This document shows positions 18,346 through 26,358 of a DNA stretch of 39,967 nucleotides, one piece after another. This stretch comes from an uncultured Lachnospiraceae bacterium (GTDB lineage Bacteria; Bacillota; Clostridia; Lachnospirales; Lachnospiraceae), in contig CATOJY010000030.1 of the NCBI GenBank assembly GCA_951800685.1, positions 1 to 39,967 on the forward strand, read 5' to 3'. The position numbers and the translations under genes were made by a program. The notes beneath the pieces were generated by a model. It was given only the letters and a program-made list of their open reading frames with translations, did not search any database and was not told the DNA's origin. How positions within the stretch are numbered: the first letter of the stretch is position 1; every line of letters starts with the position of its first letter.

Positions 18346-18837
18346 TCACTGTGAAGTCTTTTCTCCAGCTGCTGTCTCCATCGCAAACTGTTCGATCCTG
18401 TGCTGTGTCTGTCCCTGTACCCGCCTGGTATCTACCTGATAAGCTTCCAGCCTGCCATCATCATACTTGGCTTCCACATAGACATGATTCCCCTCTCGCT
18501 TACCTTTTAAGGTATAGCCTTCCGTTACCGCGATCTCTATGTTATCACTCTCCTCATAACTCATATGTCTTACCTCCGCAGTCTGTATGGTCTCTCGTCT
18601 CGCCACTGTACTGACACGGAGCCCAGCTACAACGCCTAACCTACCAATCCCTGCTGTGTCTTCTTTCCTGTCTGTGCCAAGTCTGCCGTCCTCACGGCCA
18701 TCCTTATCCTCCTGCCCCTGATACTTCAGATTCTGCATCAGGCTTTCCTGAAATGCCTCCGAAGGCTCTTTCTTTCTTCTTCCAGAATACTCCTGAATCC
18801 TCTCCTTACCGTTTCCTCCTATTTCCTGTACACTCAT
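18346..18837 (-). CDS. protein of unknown function, translationally coupled to the sigma factor
   Basis: This 163-residue soluble protein's ATG overlaps the sigma-factor stop codon in ATGA, so the two are translated together. The first half is polar and disordered-looking (Lys/Glu/Gly-rich, e.g. YQGQEDKDGREDGRLGTDRK). The second half may be a small β-domain (NIEIAVTEGYTLKGKREGN, then HVYVEAKYDDGRLEAYQVD). There is no membrane helix, so it is not a classical membrane anti-sigma factor. Its position right after an ECF sigma gene is nevertheless where anti-sigma genes usually sit. Function not recognised. Confidence 0.7.
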   Translation of the reverse strand: MSVQEIGGNGKERIQEYSGRRKKEPSEAFQESLMQNLKYQGQEDKDGREDGRLGTDRKEDTAGIGRLGVVAGLRVSTVARRETIQTAEVRHMSYEESDNIEIAVTEGYTLKGKREGNHVYVEAKYDDGRLEAYQVDTRRVQGQTQHRIEQFAMETAAGEKTSQ

Positions 18838-19349
18838 AAACTCTCCGGCCTCCTTTCCGTAAGCAGTTTCCTGACTTCTTCTCTCCCCCGTCTCAGTCTT
18901 GTCTTAATGGTTCCTTCCTTTTCATGCAAGACTCCGGCAATCTCCTGTATGGAATAATCTTCATAATAAAATAGATAGATCGGATTGCGATAATGTACCG
19001 GCAGTTTCAGCACCGCCTCCAATGTCCTGTCATCCTTGATTTCGTATGGCAGATAAAACTCCTTAGACACCGCCTGTACAGACTCCTCTAACGGTACCGT
19101 CTTCCGTCTCCAGCTGCTCTTTAACATATCCATACAGATATGAATGGTCGTCCGAATCAGCCACGCTTTTTCGTGCTCTTTGCCCCAAATAGGTTTCTCA
19201 TCCTTCATATAACGCAGAAAAGCCTCCTGCACTGCATCTTCAGCATCCGCCCGACTGCGCATATTGGCAAAAGCAATCCGATACAGCATTGTCTGGTATT
19301 CCGCCGCCAGATGATTCCACCTCTGTTCTCTCGCAAACTCCTGCTCCAT
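18834..19349 (-). CDS. ECF-like RNA polymerase sigma factor
   Basis: 171 residues, the usual ECF size. Region 2 spans about 12-75 (YRIAFANMRSRADAEDAVQEAFLRYM, then EHEKAWLIRTTIHICMDMLK). Region 4 spans about 108-165, with YSIQEIAGVLHEKEGTIKTRLRRGREEVRKLL as the -35-binding helix-turn-helix. The two are joined by a linker without a region 3. AAGGAA lies about 10 bases before ATG 19349. It is the first gene of a three-gene minus-strand run whose other products are unknown and soluble. It would direct RNA polymerase to a small regulon under an unknown signal. No clear ECF-type promoter was recognised upstream, so autoregulation is open. Confidence 0.92.
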   Translation of the reverse strand: MEQEFAREQRWNHLAAEYQTMLYRIAFANMRSRADAEDAVQEAFLRYMKDEKPIWGKEHEKAWLIRTTIHICMDMLKSSWRRKTVPLEESVQAVSKEFYLPYEIKDDRTLEAVLKLPVHYRNPIYLFYYEDYSIQEIAGVLHEKEGTIKTRLRRGREEVRKLLTERRPESL

Positions 19350-19508
19350 CTTATCATAATTCCTTATATTCTATGGTCTGTGATCTGTTTTATTATACAC
19401 CAAAGGCTTTACATTTTATTATTTCAATTCACGCCTATACTGGTTCTCTTGCGATTTCAGTTATGTACACGCAAACCGCGTTCTTGATCCTCTACTTACA
19501 ATACGAAC

Positions 19509-19553
19509 GAAAGACAGGAAAAGTTTCATTTACAACAAACTTTCCTGTCTTTC
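19509..19553 (-). terminator. terminator of the GntR-ABC operon
   Basis: GAAAGACAGGAAAAGTTT and AAACTTTCCTGTCTTTC form a 17-base stem with one bulged A and a 10-base loop, 21 bases past the ABC-2 protein stop. The T-run is weak, but the stem is long and well placed. Confidence 0.7.
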
Positions 19554-19574
19554 TTATCACATATGCCTAAACGC

Positions 19575-20243
19575 TCAATAATCCTTTCTCTCCGTCACCT
19601 TCGTGCACAACACAATGCCCGCTGCCATCACCATGAAAGCCACCGCTGCACTAACCCAGCCAATGCTGTCAAGATTACCCCCCATCTTTTCGATCACCGC
19701 TATCGCCGCTGTCGGATCTTTCTGAATCTCCCCCATTAACTTCATGGATACGAAGAAATAGCACATACCCGGAACCATTCTGACCAGGCTTAAGAATTGT
19801 GTGCCTTTACTCTCACCCACCAGATAGAAGAAAATATACTGCACTGTTATGATCACCAGCCCAATCGCAAAGGTGATCAGGCACATAGACAACGGCACTA
19901 CCGTTCTTTGCCCCGTTATCAAATACAAGCCTGCCACAATACCCAAACCAATACCAATACAGATTAGCAGCAGCGAAAATCCAAACAGGAATCTTCCCAG
20001 TACCCTCTGCAGAGTTGTTGCAGGCAAAAGCTGCTGGAATCCTGCATCTTTTCTGCTGCAGGCTCCAAAGGGCGTCGTTGCAAACACAATCGCAATAAAT
20101 ACCTCATACATAAAACCTACCTGGCCGGTTACATCAGTACTCATTTGCATAATCACTGTCACAATAACCGCTATGACCATAACCAAATAAAGCTGTGTCC
20201 TCGCCTTGATATAATCTATTTTTGTAAAATAGAGCGCTCTCAT
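19575..20243 (-). CDS. ABC-2 type membrane protein (transporter permease)
   Basis: This 222-residue protein has about six hydrophobic segments (LYLVMVIAVIVTVIMQM near the N-terminus, then pairs around 40-60, 88-110, 115-142, 148-165 and 198-215). Its ATG overlaps the ATPase stop codon in ATGA, a sign of tight coupling. GACSRKDAGFQQLLPATTLQRVLGRF between the second and third segments resembles the cytoplasmic loop of small ABC-2 permeases such as those of YtrBCDEF-type systems. It forms the channel for the ATPase at 20240-21118. Direction is probably export, or cell-envelope stress protection. Substrate unknown. Confidence 0.8.
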   Translation of the reverse strand: MRALYFTKIDYIKARTQLYLVMVIAVIVTVIMQMSTDVTGQVGFMYEVFIAIVFATTPFGACSRKDAGFQQLLPATTLQRVLGRFLFGFSLLLICIGIGLGIVAGLYLITGQRTVVPLSMCLITFAIGLVIITVQYIFFYLVGESKGTQFLSLVRMVPGMCYFFVSMKLMGEIQKDPTAAIAVIEKMGGNLDSIGWVSAAVAFMVMAAGIVLCTKVTERKDY

Positions 20244-21118
20244 ATGCTTTTCCCTCCTGCTTCCTGGTCTTCCTTTTCCTTAATATAATGGATGACAATC
20301 TGATCAATCGAAGGTTTCTCGAAACAAAACTCCTTCGTCAAAAGATCTGCCTTTTCACTAGACAACAGCGCCTCAAATCCATAGGCGTTATCGATAATAC
20401 CTATCAGCGCCTTTTGCAATTCCGGAAAGACCGCACGCCGCTCTCCTTTGACTAGAAGAAAACTGTCCATCAATTCGTCCTTCGCATCATACAGCACCGT
20501 CCTGCCCTCATGGATAAAATAAATATAGTCTGCGATTTGCTCCAGATCACTCAAAATATGCGTCGAAAAAATCACGCTTCTCTCTCCATCCGCAATATAT
20601 TCCTGCAGTGTCTTCAAGATCTCCGCACGCACCACCGGATCAAGTCCGTTCGTCGCTTCATCCAGCACCAGCAGCTTCGTCTCTCTAGCAAGTACAGAAG
20701 CAAACATCAATTTCACTTTCATGCCTCTGGAGAAATCCTTGACCTGGAGTTTCTGCTCTAGTTTCCATCGCTTCGTCAATTCATCAAAACGTTCCGCTGA
20801 AAAAGTAGTATAGAAGTCCTGCAACACTCTGCGGATATCCTTGACCCGGAAGTTATCCGGAAAGTAAAATTCGTCTCCGATATAGCCTATCGCTTCTTTA
20901 TAACGGACCTCATCTTCCCCACAAGTCTTCCCATCCACATAAATCTCGCCACTGCTGCATTTACAGATATTCGTGATTAAATTAAGCGTCGTACTCTTCC
21001 CCGCGCCGTTTTCTCCCACATATCCCATGATATATCCTTTCGGCAAAGTAAAATTAATATTCTCCAAACGAAAGGTTTTATAATATTTCGAAAGATTACG
21101 TACTTCCAGTAATTCCAT
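20240..21118 (-). CDS. ABC transporter ATP-binding protein, YtrB-like
   Basis: ATG 21118 (292 residues, MELLEVRNLSKYYKTFRL) has GAGG 6 bases upstream; a longer start at 21157 adds 13 residues without a good site. Walker A is GENGAGKST (35-43). The signature is degenerate (FSRGM in place of LSGGQ), which is common in this subfamily. Walker B and the D-loop read LLVLDEATNGLD, and the switch His is in STHILSDLEQ. The C-terminal third is the extra domain found in GntR-linked ABC exporters. It is the second gene after a YtrA-type GntR repressor and is coupled to the membrane gene. Confidence 0.93.
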   Translation of the reverse strand: MELLEVRNLSKYYKTFRLENINFTLPKGYIMGYVGENGAGKSTTLNLITNICKCSSGEIYVDGKTCGEDEVRYKEAIGYIGDEFYFPDNFRVKDIRRVLQDFYTTFSAERFDELTKRWKLEQKLQVKDFSRGMKVKLMFASVLARETKLLVLDEATNGLDPVVRAEILKTLQEYIADGERSVIFSTHILSDLEQIADYIYFIHEGRTVLYDAKDELMDSFLLVKGERRAVFPELQKALIGIIDNAYGFEALLSSEKADLLTKEFCFEKPSIDQIVIHYIKEKEDQEAGGKSI

Positions 21119-21223
21119 AACATTCCTCTTTTCTACATGCATTATATTTTCCTGCATTGTTCCTGTTATCCACCACTTCCTGACAAGCTCAGGAGCACGG
21201 CAGCTACCCCCTCACTACATTAC

Positions 21224-21613
21224 CTACATGTCGTCTGCCCTCTCCTTCTTTAGCAGATTGTAAAAAATCTTTGTCAGCTCTTCTTCCGATAATCCCATAA
21301 CATATGCTGTTTCTATAGCAGTCGTCAGCCCCTCTTCGATACGGAGAAGATACTGTTCCTGCAGCATACTGTTATCTTTAGACAAAACTACGCTTCCTTT
21401 CCCCTGCATCGTAGCAATAAATCCTTCCGCCTCCAGATCGCTGTAAGCCCTGGTAGTCGTGATCACGCTGACTCCTACCTCTTTTGCCAGTTGTCTGATC
21501 GAGGGCAGCGTACTTCCCTCCGGAATCTGCCCGTTTAGGATCTGCTCCTTTAGCTGCTCCTTAATCTGCGCATAGATCGGAAGCTCTGACTGGTTCGATA
21601 TAATAATTTTCAT
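21224..21613 (-). CDS. GntR family regulator, YtrA subfamily
   Basis: 129 residues, the short YtrA form. The winged helix-turn-helix covers about 10-75 (LPIYAQIKEQLKEQILNGQI, LPSIRQLAKEVGVSVITTTRAYSDLEAEGFI). Only a roughly 45-residue helical tail follows, for dimerisation rather than large-ligand binding. It is the first gene of the operon with the ATPase and membrane protein. AGTATATACT palindromes lie within its own consensus promoter (21667-21715), so it most likely represses its own operon. Inducers of such systems are often cell-wall-active antibiotics; here that is only an analogy. Confidence 0.93.
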   Translation of the reverse strand: MKIIISNQSELPIYAQIKEQLKEQILNGQIPEGSTLPSIRQLAKEVGVSVITTTRAYSDLEAEGFIATMQGKGSVVLSKDNSMLQEQYLLRIEEGLTTAIETAYVMGLSEEELTKIFYNLLKKERADDM

Positions 21614-21666
21614 TGGTTAACCTCCTCGCATCTTCCTGTCGTCACAGTCCGCTGCGATTCTGAAAT

Positions 21667-21715
21667 AGTATATACTGTTTATATATCATTATATACAGTA
21701 TATACTGTTTGTCAA
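21667..21715 (-). promoter_or_regulatory. consensus promoter with two built-in operators for the GntR operon
   Basis: On the minus strand, TTGACA (plus 21710-21715), a 16-base spacer and TATAAT (plus 21688-21693). The perfect palindrome ACAGTATATACTGT (21695-21708) fills the spacer. A second copy of AGTATATACTGTTT starts at 21667, 30 bases from the first at 21697, and covers the expected transcription start. A repressor bound here would block polymerase directly. Confidence 0.8.
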
Positions 21716-21954
21716 CTAGTTTGCTCAAATTTATTTCACAAGAATTGACACCATTAAAAATGCAGGCTATCCTTCTGATCAGATGTCCTGCATACATCAC
21801 CTTCTTCTTAAACTGAAACAAAATAAAATATAGCAGACCTTATTTCCCCTCTGCCATTTGTATTCTGTGTACAAGTTTCTTTTGCCATGATAAAAGATCT
21901 TCTATGAGTATGCGAAAGTATGTAAAAAATCCTTGCTTGTGCTCACAAAAAAAT
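21716..21954. other. gene-free stretch between GntR promoter and tRNA-Arg terminator
   Basis: No credible gene was seen. It contains an imperfect hairpin, ATGCAGG (21760-21766) with CCTGCAT (21787-21793), enclosing the palindrome CTGATCAG. A TTGACA at 21745-21750 has only a poor -10 partner and no gene behind it. Confidence 0.4.
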
Positions 21955-21986
21955 AATGGAAACACTGAATTATCAGTGTTTCCATT
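21955..21986 (-). terminator. terminator of tRNA-Arg
   Basis: A perfect 14-base stem (AATGGAAACACTGA and its complement) with a 4-base loop is followed on the minus strand by ATTTTTTTG, 13 bases past the tRNA 3' end. Confidence 0.93.
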
Positions 21987-21998
21987 ATTCTTCACAAA

Positions 21999-22072
21999 CG
22001 TGCGCTAGAGGATTCGAACCCCCGACCTTTTGGTCCGTAGCCAAACGCTCTATCCAGCTGAGCTAAGCGCAC
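21999..22072 (-). tRNA. tRNA-Arg(ACG)
   Basis: 74 bases, a complete cloverleaf. The acceptor GTGCGCT pairs with AGCGCAC, the discriminator is G, the anticodon loop CTACGGA sits on a TTTGG/CCAAA stem, and the T-loop is TTCGAAT. CCA is not encoded. It has its own consensus promoter and terminator. Confidence 0.95.
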
Positions 22073-22090
22073 ATCCATACAACAAAAGTT

Positions 22091-22119
22091 ATTATAAGGA
22101 TTTTCTGCCTAAATGTCAA
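22091..22119 (-). promoter_or_regulatory. promoter of tRNA-Arg
   Basis: A perfect TTGACA (plus 22114-22119), a 17-base spacer and TATAAT (plus 22091-22096) on the minus strand, about 18 bases before the tRNA 5' end. Confidence 0.85.
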
Positions 22120-22156
22120 TAGTTTCCTTAAAATTTATATAACCACTATACCATAT

Positions 22157-23086
22157 CTATAGCATCAATGCCTGCAGAATCATAACAGCCAGCATCACCA
22201 CACAATTAAGCATCATGCCAGGATTCAGGATTACAGTCTGGAACCAGCGCCCTTTTGCGATCGCGCTTTCTTCCCCGGCCATCCGCATTTTAGAATAGCT
22301 CAGACACAGAAACACAATTCCAGTAATCGCGATTCCATAAATGCACACCGAATAAAGCGCAGAAAGTATTATACCGGACGGCTCCAACATATTTACATTC
22401 TGCAAGAAAAGTCCGCCTACAACGCTGCCAATAAAATTCACAGCCATATGCAATCCAATCGTGTATTTCACATTTCCAGTCTTCACATAAATAAAGGCAA
22501 AGAAACACCCCAGAAACGCCGCATAGAAAAACTGGTTAAAGTTCATGTGGAACAGACCAAACAGCAATCCTGAAACAAGAATCGCGGTACGCTGCCCAAA
22601 ATGAATCACTCTGTCACAGATCAGCTTTCTAAAAAGAATTTCCTCAAATACCGGCGCCAGCAGCACCGTATAAATCGCAGATATCCAGACATTACCCTCT
22701 GTGATAATGGACAGTAATGCATTATCTACCGGCTCCCCTTTGATGAAACCAATTCCCGCTGTTACTGCCAGACCGACCAGATTTCCTATGATCATCAAAC
22801 CATAAGACATCATAAATGCCAGAATAAACTGTCTTGGTCTCATCCTGTGTCTCTCAATTGTCTCTGCATCCTTCTTCCGCATAAGCAGAAAGGCTCCCGG
22901 ATAGCCAATCACATAAAGCGGAATCATCGTCACCGCCAATCCGATATTAATATTATCCGCCCACTCCGGCTTATTTCCAAGAACAGCGCCCTGACTGATC
23001 AGCTGAACCGCTGTCATCAACACAGCGCCGATCAGCATTCTGAATCCAAGACTTGAAAAGTCTTTTCTCTGTATTTTCATTTCCAT
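22157..23086 (-). CDS. CPBP family intramembrane metalloprotease (Abi/CAAX-like)
   Basis: 309 residues with about eight membrane segments. Motif 1 is EEILFR (Glu148, Glu149), motif 2 is FGLFHMNFNQ (His180), and motif 3 is GLHMAVNF (His213). These are the glutamates and histidines that form the active site of CPBP proteases (CaaX prenyl-protease and bacteriocin-processing relatives). ATG 23086 or the in-frame ATG at 23080 could start it; AAGGAA is better spaced for the latter. It is a single gene between tRNA genes, with no peptide or bacteriocin gene nearby to name a substrate. Roles in this family range from bacteriocin immunity to membrane-protein processing. Confidence 0.9.
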   Translation of the reverse strand: MEMKIQRKDFSSLGFRMLIGAVLMTAVQLISQGAVLGNKPEWADNINIGLAVTMIPLYVIGYPGAFLLMRKKDAETIERHRMRPRQFILAFMMSYGLMIIGNLVGLAVTAGIGFIKGEPVDNALLSIITEGNVWISAIYTVLLAPVFEEILFRKLICDRVIHFGQRTAILVSGLLFGLFHMNFNQFFYAAFLGCFFAFIYVKTGNVKYTIGLHMAVNFIGSVVGGLFLQNVNMLEPSGIILSALYSVCIYGIAITGIVFLCLSYSKMRMAGEESAIAKGRWFQTVILNPGMMLNCVVMLAVMILQALML

Positions 23087-23169
23087 GCTTCCTTTGCTCC
23101 AATCTGTATAATAGTTTTACTACAATGTATTATATTATATGCCTCTTTTGTCATATCAGCAAGCACTAA

Positions 23170-23198
23170 AAAACCCTCTTAAAAATTAAGAGGGTTTT
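23170..23198 (-). terminator. terminator of the five-tRNA operon
   Basis: AAAACCCTCTT and AAGAGGGTTTT form an 11-base stem with a 7-base loop. On the minus strand it ends in TTTTTTAG, 3 bases past tRNA-Leu. Confidence 0.9.
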
Positions 23199-23200
23199 CA

Positions 23201-23286
23201 TGCCGGCGACCGGAATCGAACCGGTACGGGAGGTTAGTCCCGCAGGATTTTAAGTCCTGTGCGTCTGCCAGTTCCGCCACGCCGGC
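23201..23286 (-). tRNA. tRNA-Leu(TAA)
   Basis: 86 bases with a long variable arm, as expected for Leu. The acceptor GCCGGCG pairs with CGCCGGC, the discriminator is A, and the anticodon loop is CTTAAAA. Last of the operon; no encoded CCA. Confidence 0.95.
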
Positions 23287-23290
23287 TAAG

Positions 23291-23363
23291 TGGGACCTAT
23301 AGGGCTCGAACCTATGACCCTCTGCTTGTAAGGCAGATGCTCTCCCAGCTGAGCTAAGATCCC
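23291..23363 (-). tRNA. tRNA-Val(TAC)
   Basis: 73 bases. The acceptor GGGATCT pairs with AGGTCCC (one G-T pair), the discriminator is A, and the anticodon loop CTTACAA sits on a TCTGC/GCAGA stem. It lies 4 bases from tRNA-Leu. Confidence 0.95.
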
Positions 23364-23480
23364 AAAATAAAATATTCTGCTCTTTCATCACAAAAGAATA
23401 ATGATATCATTCTCTACAAAAGGTGACTACAATCACAGACATTCCACAAAAAACACTTGCCTTTACAGGTGTTTCTTCTA

Positions 23481-23554
23481 CGACCCGGATGGGACTCGAA
23501 CCCACGACCTCCGCCGTGACAGGGCGGCGCTCTAACCAACTGAGCCACCGGGCC
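23481..23554 (-). tRNA. tRNA-Asp(GTC)
   Basis: 74 bases. The acceptor GGCCCGG pairs with CCGGGTC, the discriminator is G, and the anticodon loop CTGTCAC sits on a CCGCC/GGCGG stem. Confidence 0.95.
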
Positions 23555-23603
23555 TGGCCGTTTCAACTATTCTATTATACATCCAGAAGTATACTTCTGT
23601 CAA

Positions 23604-23677
23604 TGGACCTTCGGGGACTCGAACCCAGGACCGACCGGTTATGAGCCGGTTGCTCTAACCAACTGAGCTAAAGGTCC
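23604..23677 (-). tRNA. tRNA with CAT anticodon (elongator Met or Ile2)
   Basis: 74 bases. The acceptor GGACCTT pairs with AAGGTCC, the discriminator is A, and the anticodon loop CTCATAA sits on an ACCGG/CCGGT stem. The loop is common to elongator tRNA-Met and to tRNA-Ile2, whose C34 is changed to lysidine by TilS. I cannot separate the two by eye. Confidence 0.9.
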
Positions 23678-23722
23678 GTATTGCTCGGCCAACTGAATCA
23701 TATCAAAAGATACAATCCATAC

Positions 23723-23794
23723 TGACTCCAACGGGAATCGAACCCGTGTTACCGCCGTGAAAGGGCGATGTCTTAACCGCTTGACCATGGAGCC
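23723..23794 (-). tRNA. tRNA-Glu(TTC)
   Basis: 72 bases. The acceptor GGCTCCA pairs with TGGAGTC, the discriminator is A, and the anticodon loop CTTTCAC sits on a TCGCC/GGCGG stem with one T-G pair. First of the five-tRNA operon. Confidence 0.95.
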
Positions 23795-23850
23795 TCTTGT
23801 TCTCAGAGCATTCCACGCCTGCTCTCTCACAAACAACTTCAACGAATGCT

Positions 23851-23879
23851 ATGATACCATACTTCCCTACATTTAGCAA
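23851..23879 (-). promoter_or_regulatory. promoter of the tRNA operon
   Basis: TTGCTA (plus 23874-23879), a 17-base spacer and TATCAT (plus 23851-23856) on the minus strand, about 57 bases before tRNA-Glu. Confidence 0.6.
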
Positions 23880-24254
23880 GAGAAATTTGCAGTTTAATGC
23901 TCCTTTATTTCATCAGACCTTCCATAGCGCCATTTCTACTCGTTCCATTATTCATTTCCTGCCCTATAACTTCCCCTACTCTATGTAATTTTATGCCATT
24001 CTCTCAATGACTGTCAATTTGAGAAACTATACTCTTATCCACATGACCGTGAAAAGAAAAAGCCACAAACGGCATGATCCCTGTCAACACTTCTTTATTT
24101 GTCCTTAAAACATGCAAAGCATGTAGAAACTGCCACACGTCAAAAGATTCCCTTTGTTGCTAAAGTAACTGTCTACGCCCAGAAGAAGTATCATTGCCAG
24201 TGAAAATTTACCCCAAATTGGAATGCAGCCAGATCTGTTCATACAAAAGAAGAA
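23880..24254. other. gene-free stretch between tRNA operon and nahK terminator
   Basis: About 375 bases without a credible coding region, RNA gene or repeat. Open frames here have no ribosome binding sites and no recognisable product. Confidence 0.5.
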
Positions 24255-24280
24255 GCCGCCCAGCTTCATTCTGCGGCGGC
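24255..24280 (-). terminator. terminator of the NahK operon
   Basis: GCCGCCCAG and CTGCGGCGGC pair with one bulge. On the minus strand the stem is followed by TTCTTCTTTTGT, 62 bases past the kinase stop. Confidence 0.7.
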
Positions 24281-24341
24281 CTATTCCTTTTCTCTATACA
24301 GCATGACTCCCACGTCATGTTCATGCCATTCATACGGCTTC

Positions 24342-25451
24342 TTACAGATACTGTTCCACGATTTCCTGCATCTGATCCCACTTGTCCTCCATGTCCTTTA
24401 CCATGGCGAACTGAGTCCTACAGCGATCCAGATTATGCTCTGGACGATGAATCTTGAAATAATGATCCCCCTCCAAATAATCTGTCAGGAAACGCATACC
24501 ACATTCCAACGTCATCAGCTTCGCTCCCATAGGCAGAAGCCGTATTTCCTTCTTCGTCAGCGATCCACCGCAGCCTTCAATAAATCCTTTCGTATATAAA
24601 GCAAAGAGTTCCAGATCACACGAGATCTTCGACAAGTCCTTCTCATCCTCTGCTCCTGTGTTGGCACCGAAGCGGATAGAATCACCATAGTCATACAGCG
24701 CAGAACCAGGCATAACTGTATCTAAGTCGATTACGCAGATACCCTTTCTCGTCTTGTGATCCAGCATAATATTGTTGAGTTTCGTGTCATTATGCGTAAC
24801 CCGCAGCGGAATCTCTCCCGAAGCCAGCATATCGCAGAGCACATAACAATCTTCCTCCCGGTCCAATACAAATTTGATCTCGTCCGCCACTTCCCCTGCG
24901 CGTTTCATGGAATCTGCTTCTACTGCCTTCTTGAAATTCTTCAAACGGTCAACCGTATTATGGAAATTCGGGATTGTCTCATGCAGACTCTCCGCCGGAT
25001 ATTCTTCTAACAATTTCTGAAAATGACCAAATGCTACAGCGCTCTCATAGAAATCTTCCGGCCGTTCCACAAGATCGAAGCTATCTGCGCCCTCCACGAA
25101 GCGGTACATCCTCCAGAAGGTGCCATCCTCCTCTTTCCAGTAAGAACCTCCTTCCCGAAGCGGAACCACGCTTAAAGACTCTCTTGCAGGATCGCCTCCG
25201 CTTTCCGCAATCTTCTTCTGCAGAAAAGCAGTCACACCCGTAATGTTCTCCATCAATCCTGCTGGATCCCGGAACACTTCATGATTCATTCTCTGCAGAA
25301 TATATCTGCAAGGTTCCCCTGACGGCTGATGACTGGTCAGAAGATACGTATCATTGATATGCCCGTTGCCATGCGGCTCAACACTTTCTGCCTCTCCATT
25401 CGTTGCAAATTTTTCTGCAATCCGTAATAAATCTGACACTTCCTTTTTCAT
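24342..25451 (-). CDS. nahK: N-acetylhexosamine 1-kinase (NahK-like)
   Basis: 369 residues with the aminoglycoside-phosphotransferase fold. EPHGNGHINDTYL near residue 25 and RYILQRMNHEVF correspond closely to the bifidobacterial NahK N-terminus. The catalytic loop is RVTHNDTKLNNIMLD with Asp222, and the metal-binding segment is VIDLDTVMPGSALYDYGDSIRFG (241-262). ECGMRFLTDYLEGDHYF follows. The family phosphorylates GlcNAc or GalNAc at C1 without passing through the 6-phosphate, as in the lacto-N-biose/galacto-N-biose pathway. AGGAGG sits 7 bases before the ATG, 11 bases after the permease stop, so it is co-transcribed with the sugar importer. The product would feed the nucleotidyltransferase at 30445-31365. 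Confidence 0.88.
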   Translation of the reverse strand: MKKEVSDLLRIAEKFATNGEAESVEPHGNGHINDTYLLTSHQPSGEPCRYILQRMNHEVFRDPAGLMENITGVTAFLQKKIAESGGDPARESLSVVPLREGGSYWKEEDGTFWRMYRFVEGADSFDLVERPEDFYESAVAFGHFQKLLEEYPAESLHETIPNFHNTVDRLKNFKKAVEADSMKRAGEVADEIKFVLDREEDCYVLCDMLASGEIPLRVTHNDTKLNNIMLDHKTRKGICVIDLDTVMPGSALYDYGDSIRFGANTGAEDEKDLSKISCDLELFALYTKGFIEGCGGSLTKKEIRLLPMGAKLMTLECGMRFLTDYLEGDHYFKIHRPEHNLDRCRTQFAMVKDMEDKWDQMQEIVEQYL

Positions 25452-25462
25452 TCAGGCACCTC

Positions 25463-26344
25463 CTAGCCTTTCACGCCACCGCCCGTAACACCGGCAATGA
25501 TCTTCTCCGACAGGAACACATACAGAATAAAGGTAGGCAAAAATACAATGACCACTGCCGCGAACATGCCGGCATAGTCGCCTGTATATCTCATGGAATT
25601 GATCATTCCGTACAATCCGATCGCTACAGATTTTACCTTGTCAGAGTTTGCAAATATCAGGGACATAAAATATTCATTCCATACATTGATAAAATTAAAG
25701 ATCGTCACAGTGATAATACCTGGCTGTGCCATCGGCAGCATAATCTTCCAGAAAGTCTTCATGGGAGGGCAGCCATCGATCGCGGCCGCTTCCTCAAACG
25801 CCTTGGAAAGATTGCTGAAAAAGGTCAGCAGGAAAATTGTCGTATAAGGTACATTGATCCCGACATACAGGAAGATCAATACCGCCCGGTTAGCCAGCGA
25901 CACATTCAAAACATTCCATCCTGCCACCAATCCGAACAATGGCAGCACAATCATGGTCGCCGGAACACCCATAGCCGCTACGAAGCCGTTCTGGATCAGC
26001 TTGTTACCTAAGAAAGTAAAACGGGCCAATACATAAGCTGCCGGTGCACAAATTACGATCAGCAATACACAGGATATGGTCGCATATACAAGAGAATTCA
26101 TGAAGAATACGGAAACATTGGACGTGCTCCACGCCTTCGCGTAGTTCTCCAAATGAATGCCACTCTCAAACTTGAATACTCCGCCGGAGAAGATCTCCTT
26201 GGATGTGGAAAAGCTGGCGCCTACTACCCACCCTAACAGAACGAAGGTAAACAGCACCCACAAAGATAATATGATATAACCGGGAGCCAGACGAAATTCT
26301 TTGTGCCAGTTCACACGGTCGCGCACTTTCTTTTCTTTTGCCAT
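25463..26344 (-). CDS. carbohydrate ABC transporter permease, MalG type (second importer)
   Basis: 293 residues with six membrane segments; the first follows a basic N-terminus (MAKEKKVRDRVNWHKEFRL). The EAA loop reads KAFEEAAAIDGCPPMKTFWKIMLP. GGAGGG overlaps the end of the upstream permease gene (14-base gap). It is followed after 11 bases by the N-acetylhexosamine kinase gene. The importer therefore probably brings in an N-acetylhexosamine-containing disaccharide such as lacto-N-biose or galacto-N-biose, or chitobiose-type sugar. An ATPase gene is absent here, as in the first importer. Confidence 0.92.
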   Translation of the reverse strand: MAKEKKVRDRVNWHKEFRLAPGYIILSLWVLFTFVLLGWVVGASFSTSKEIFSGGVFKFESGIHLENYAKAWSTSNVSVFFMNSLVYATISCVLLIVICAPAAYVLARFTFLGNKLIQNGFVAAMGVPATMIVLPLFGLVAGWNVLNVSLANRAVLIFLYVGINVPYTTIFLLTFFSNLSKAFEEAAAIDGCPPMKTFWKIMLPMAQPGIITVTIFNFINVWNEYFMSLIFANSDKVKSVAIGLYGMINSMRYTGDYAGMFAAVVIVFLPTFILYVFLSEKIIAGVTGGGVKG

Positions 26345-26358
26345 TCTTACTCCCTCCT

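Noticed and set aside
21745..21773. Plus-strand TTGACA as a promoter for a small RNA or peptide
   Set aside because: The -10 partner (TATCCT) is poor, and no gene, ribosome binding site or matching terminator follows on the plus strand.
22157..23086. CPBP protease as part of a bacteriocin or abortive-infection system
   Set aside because: No peptide precursor, toxin or partner gene lies nearby, only tRNA genes, so only the family call is kept.
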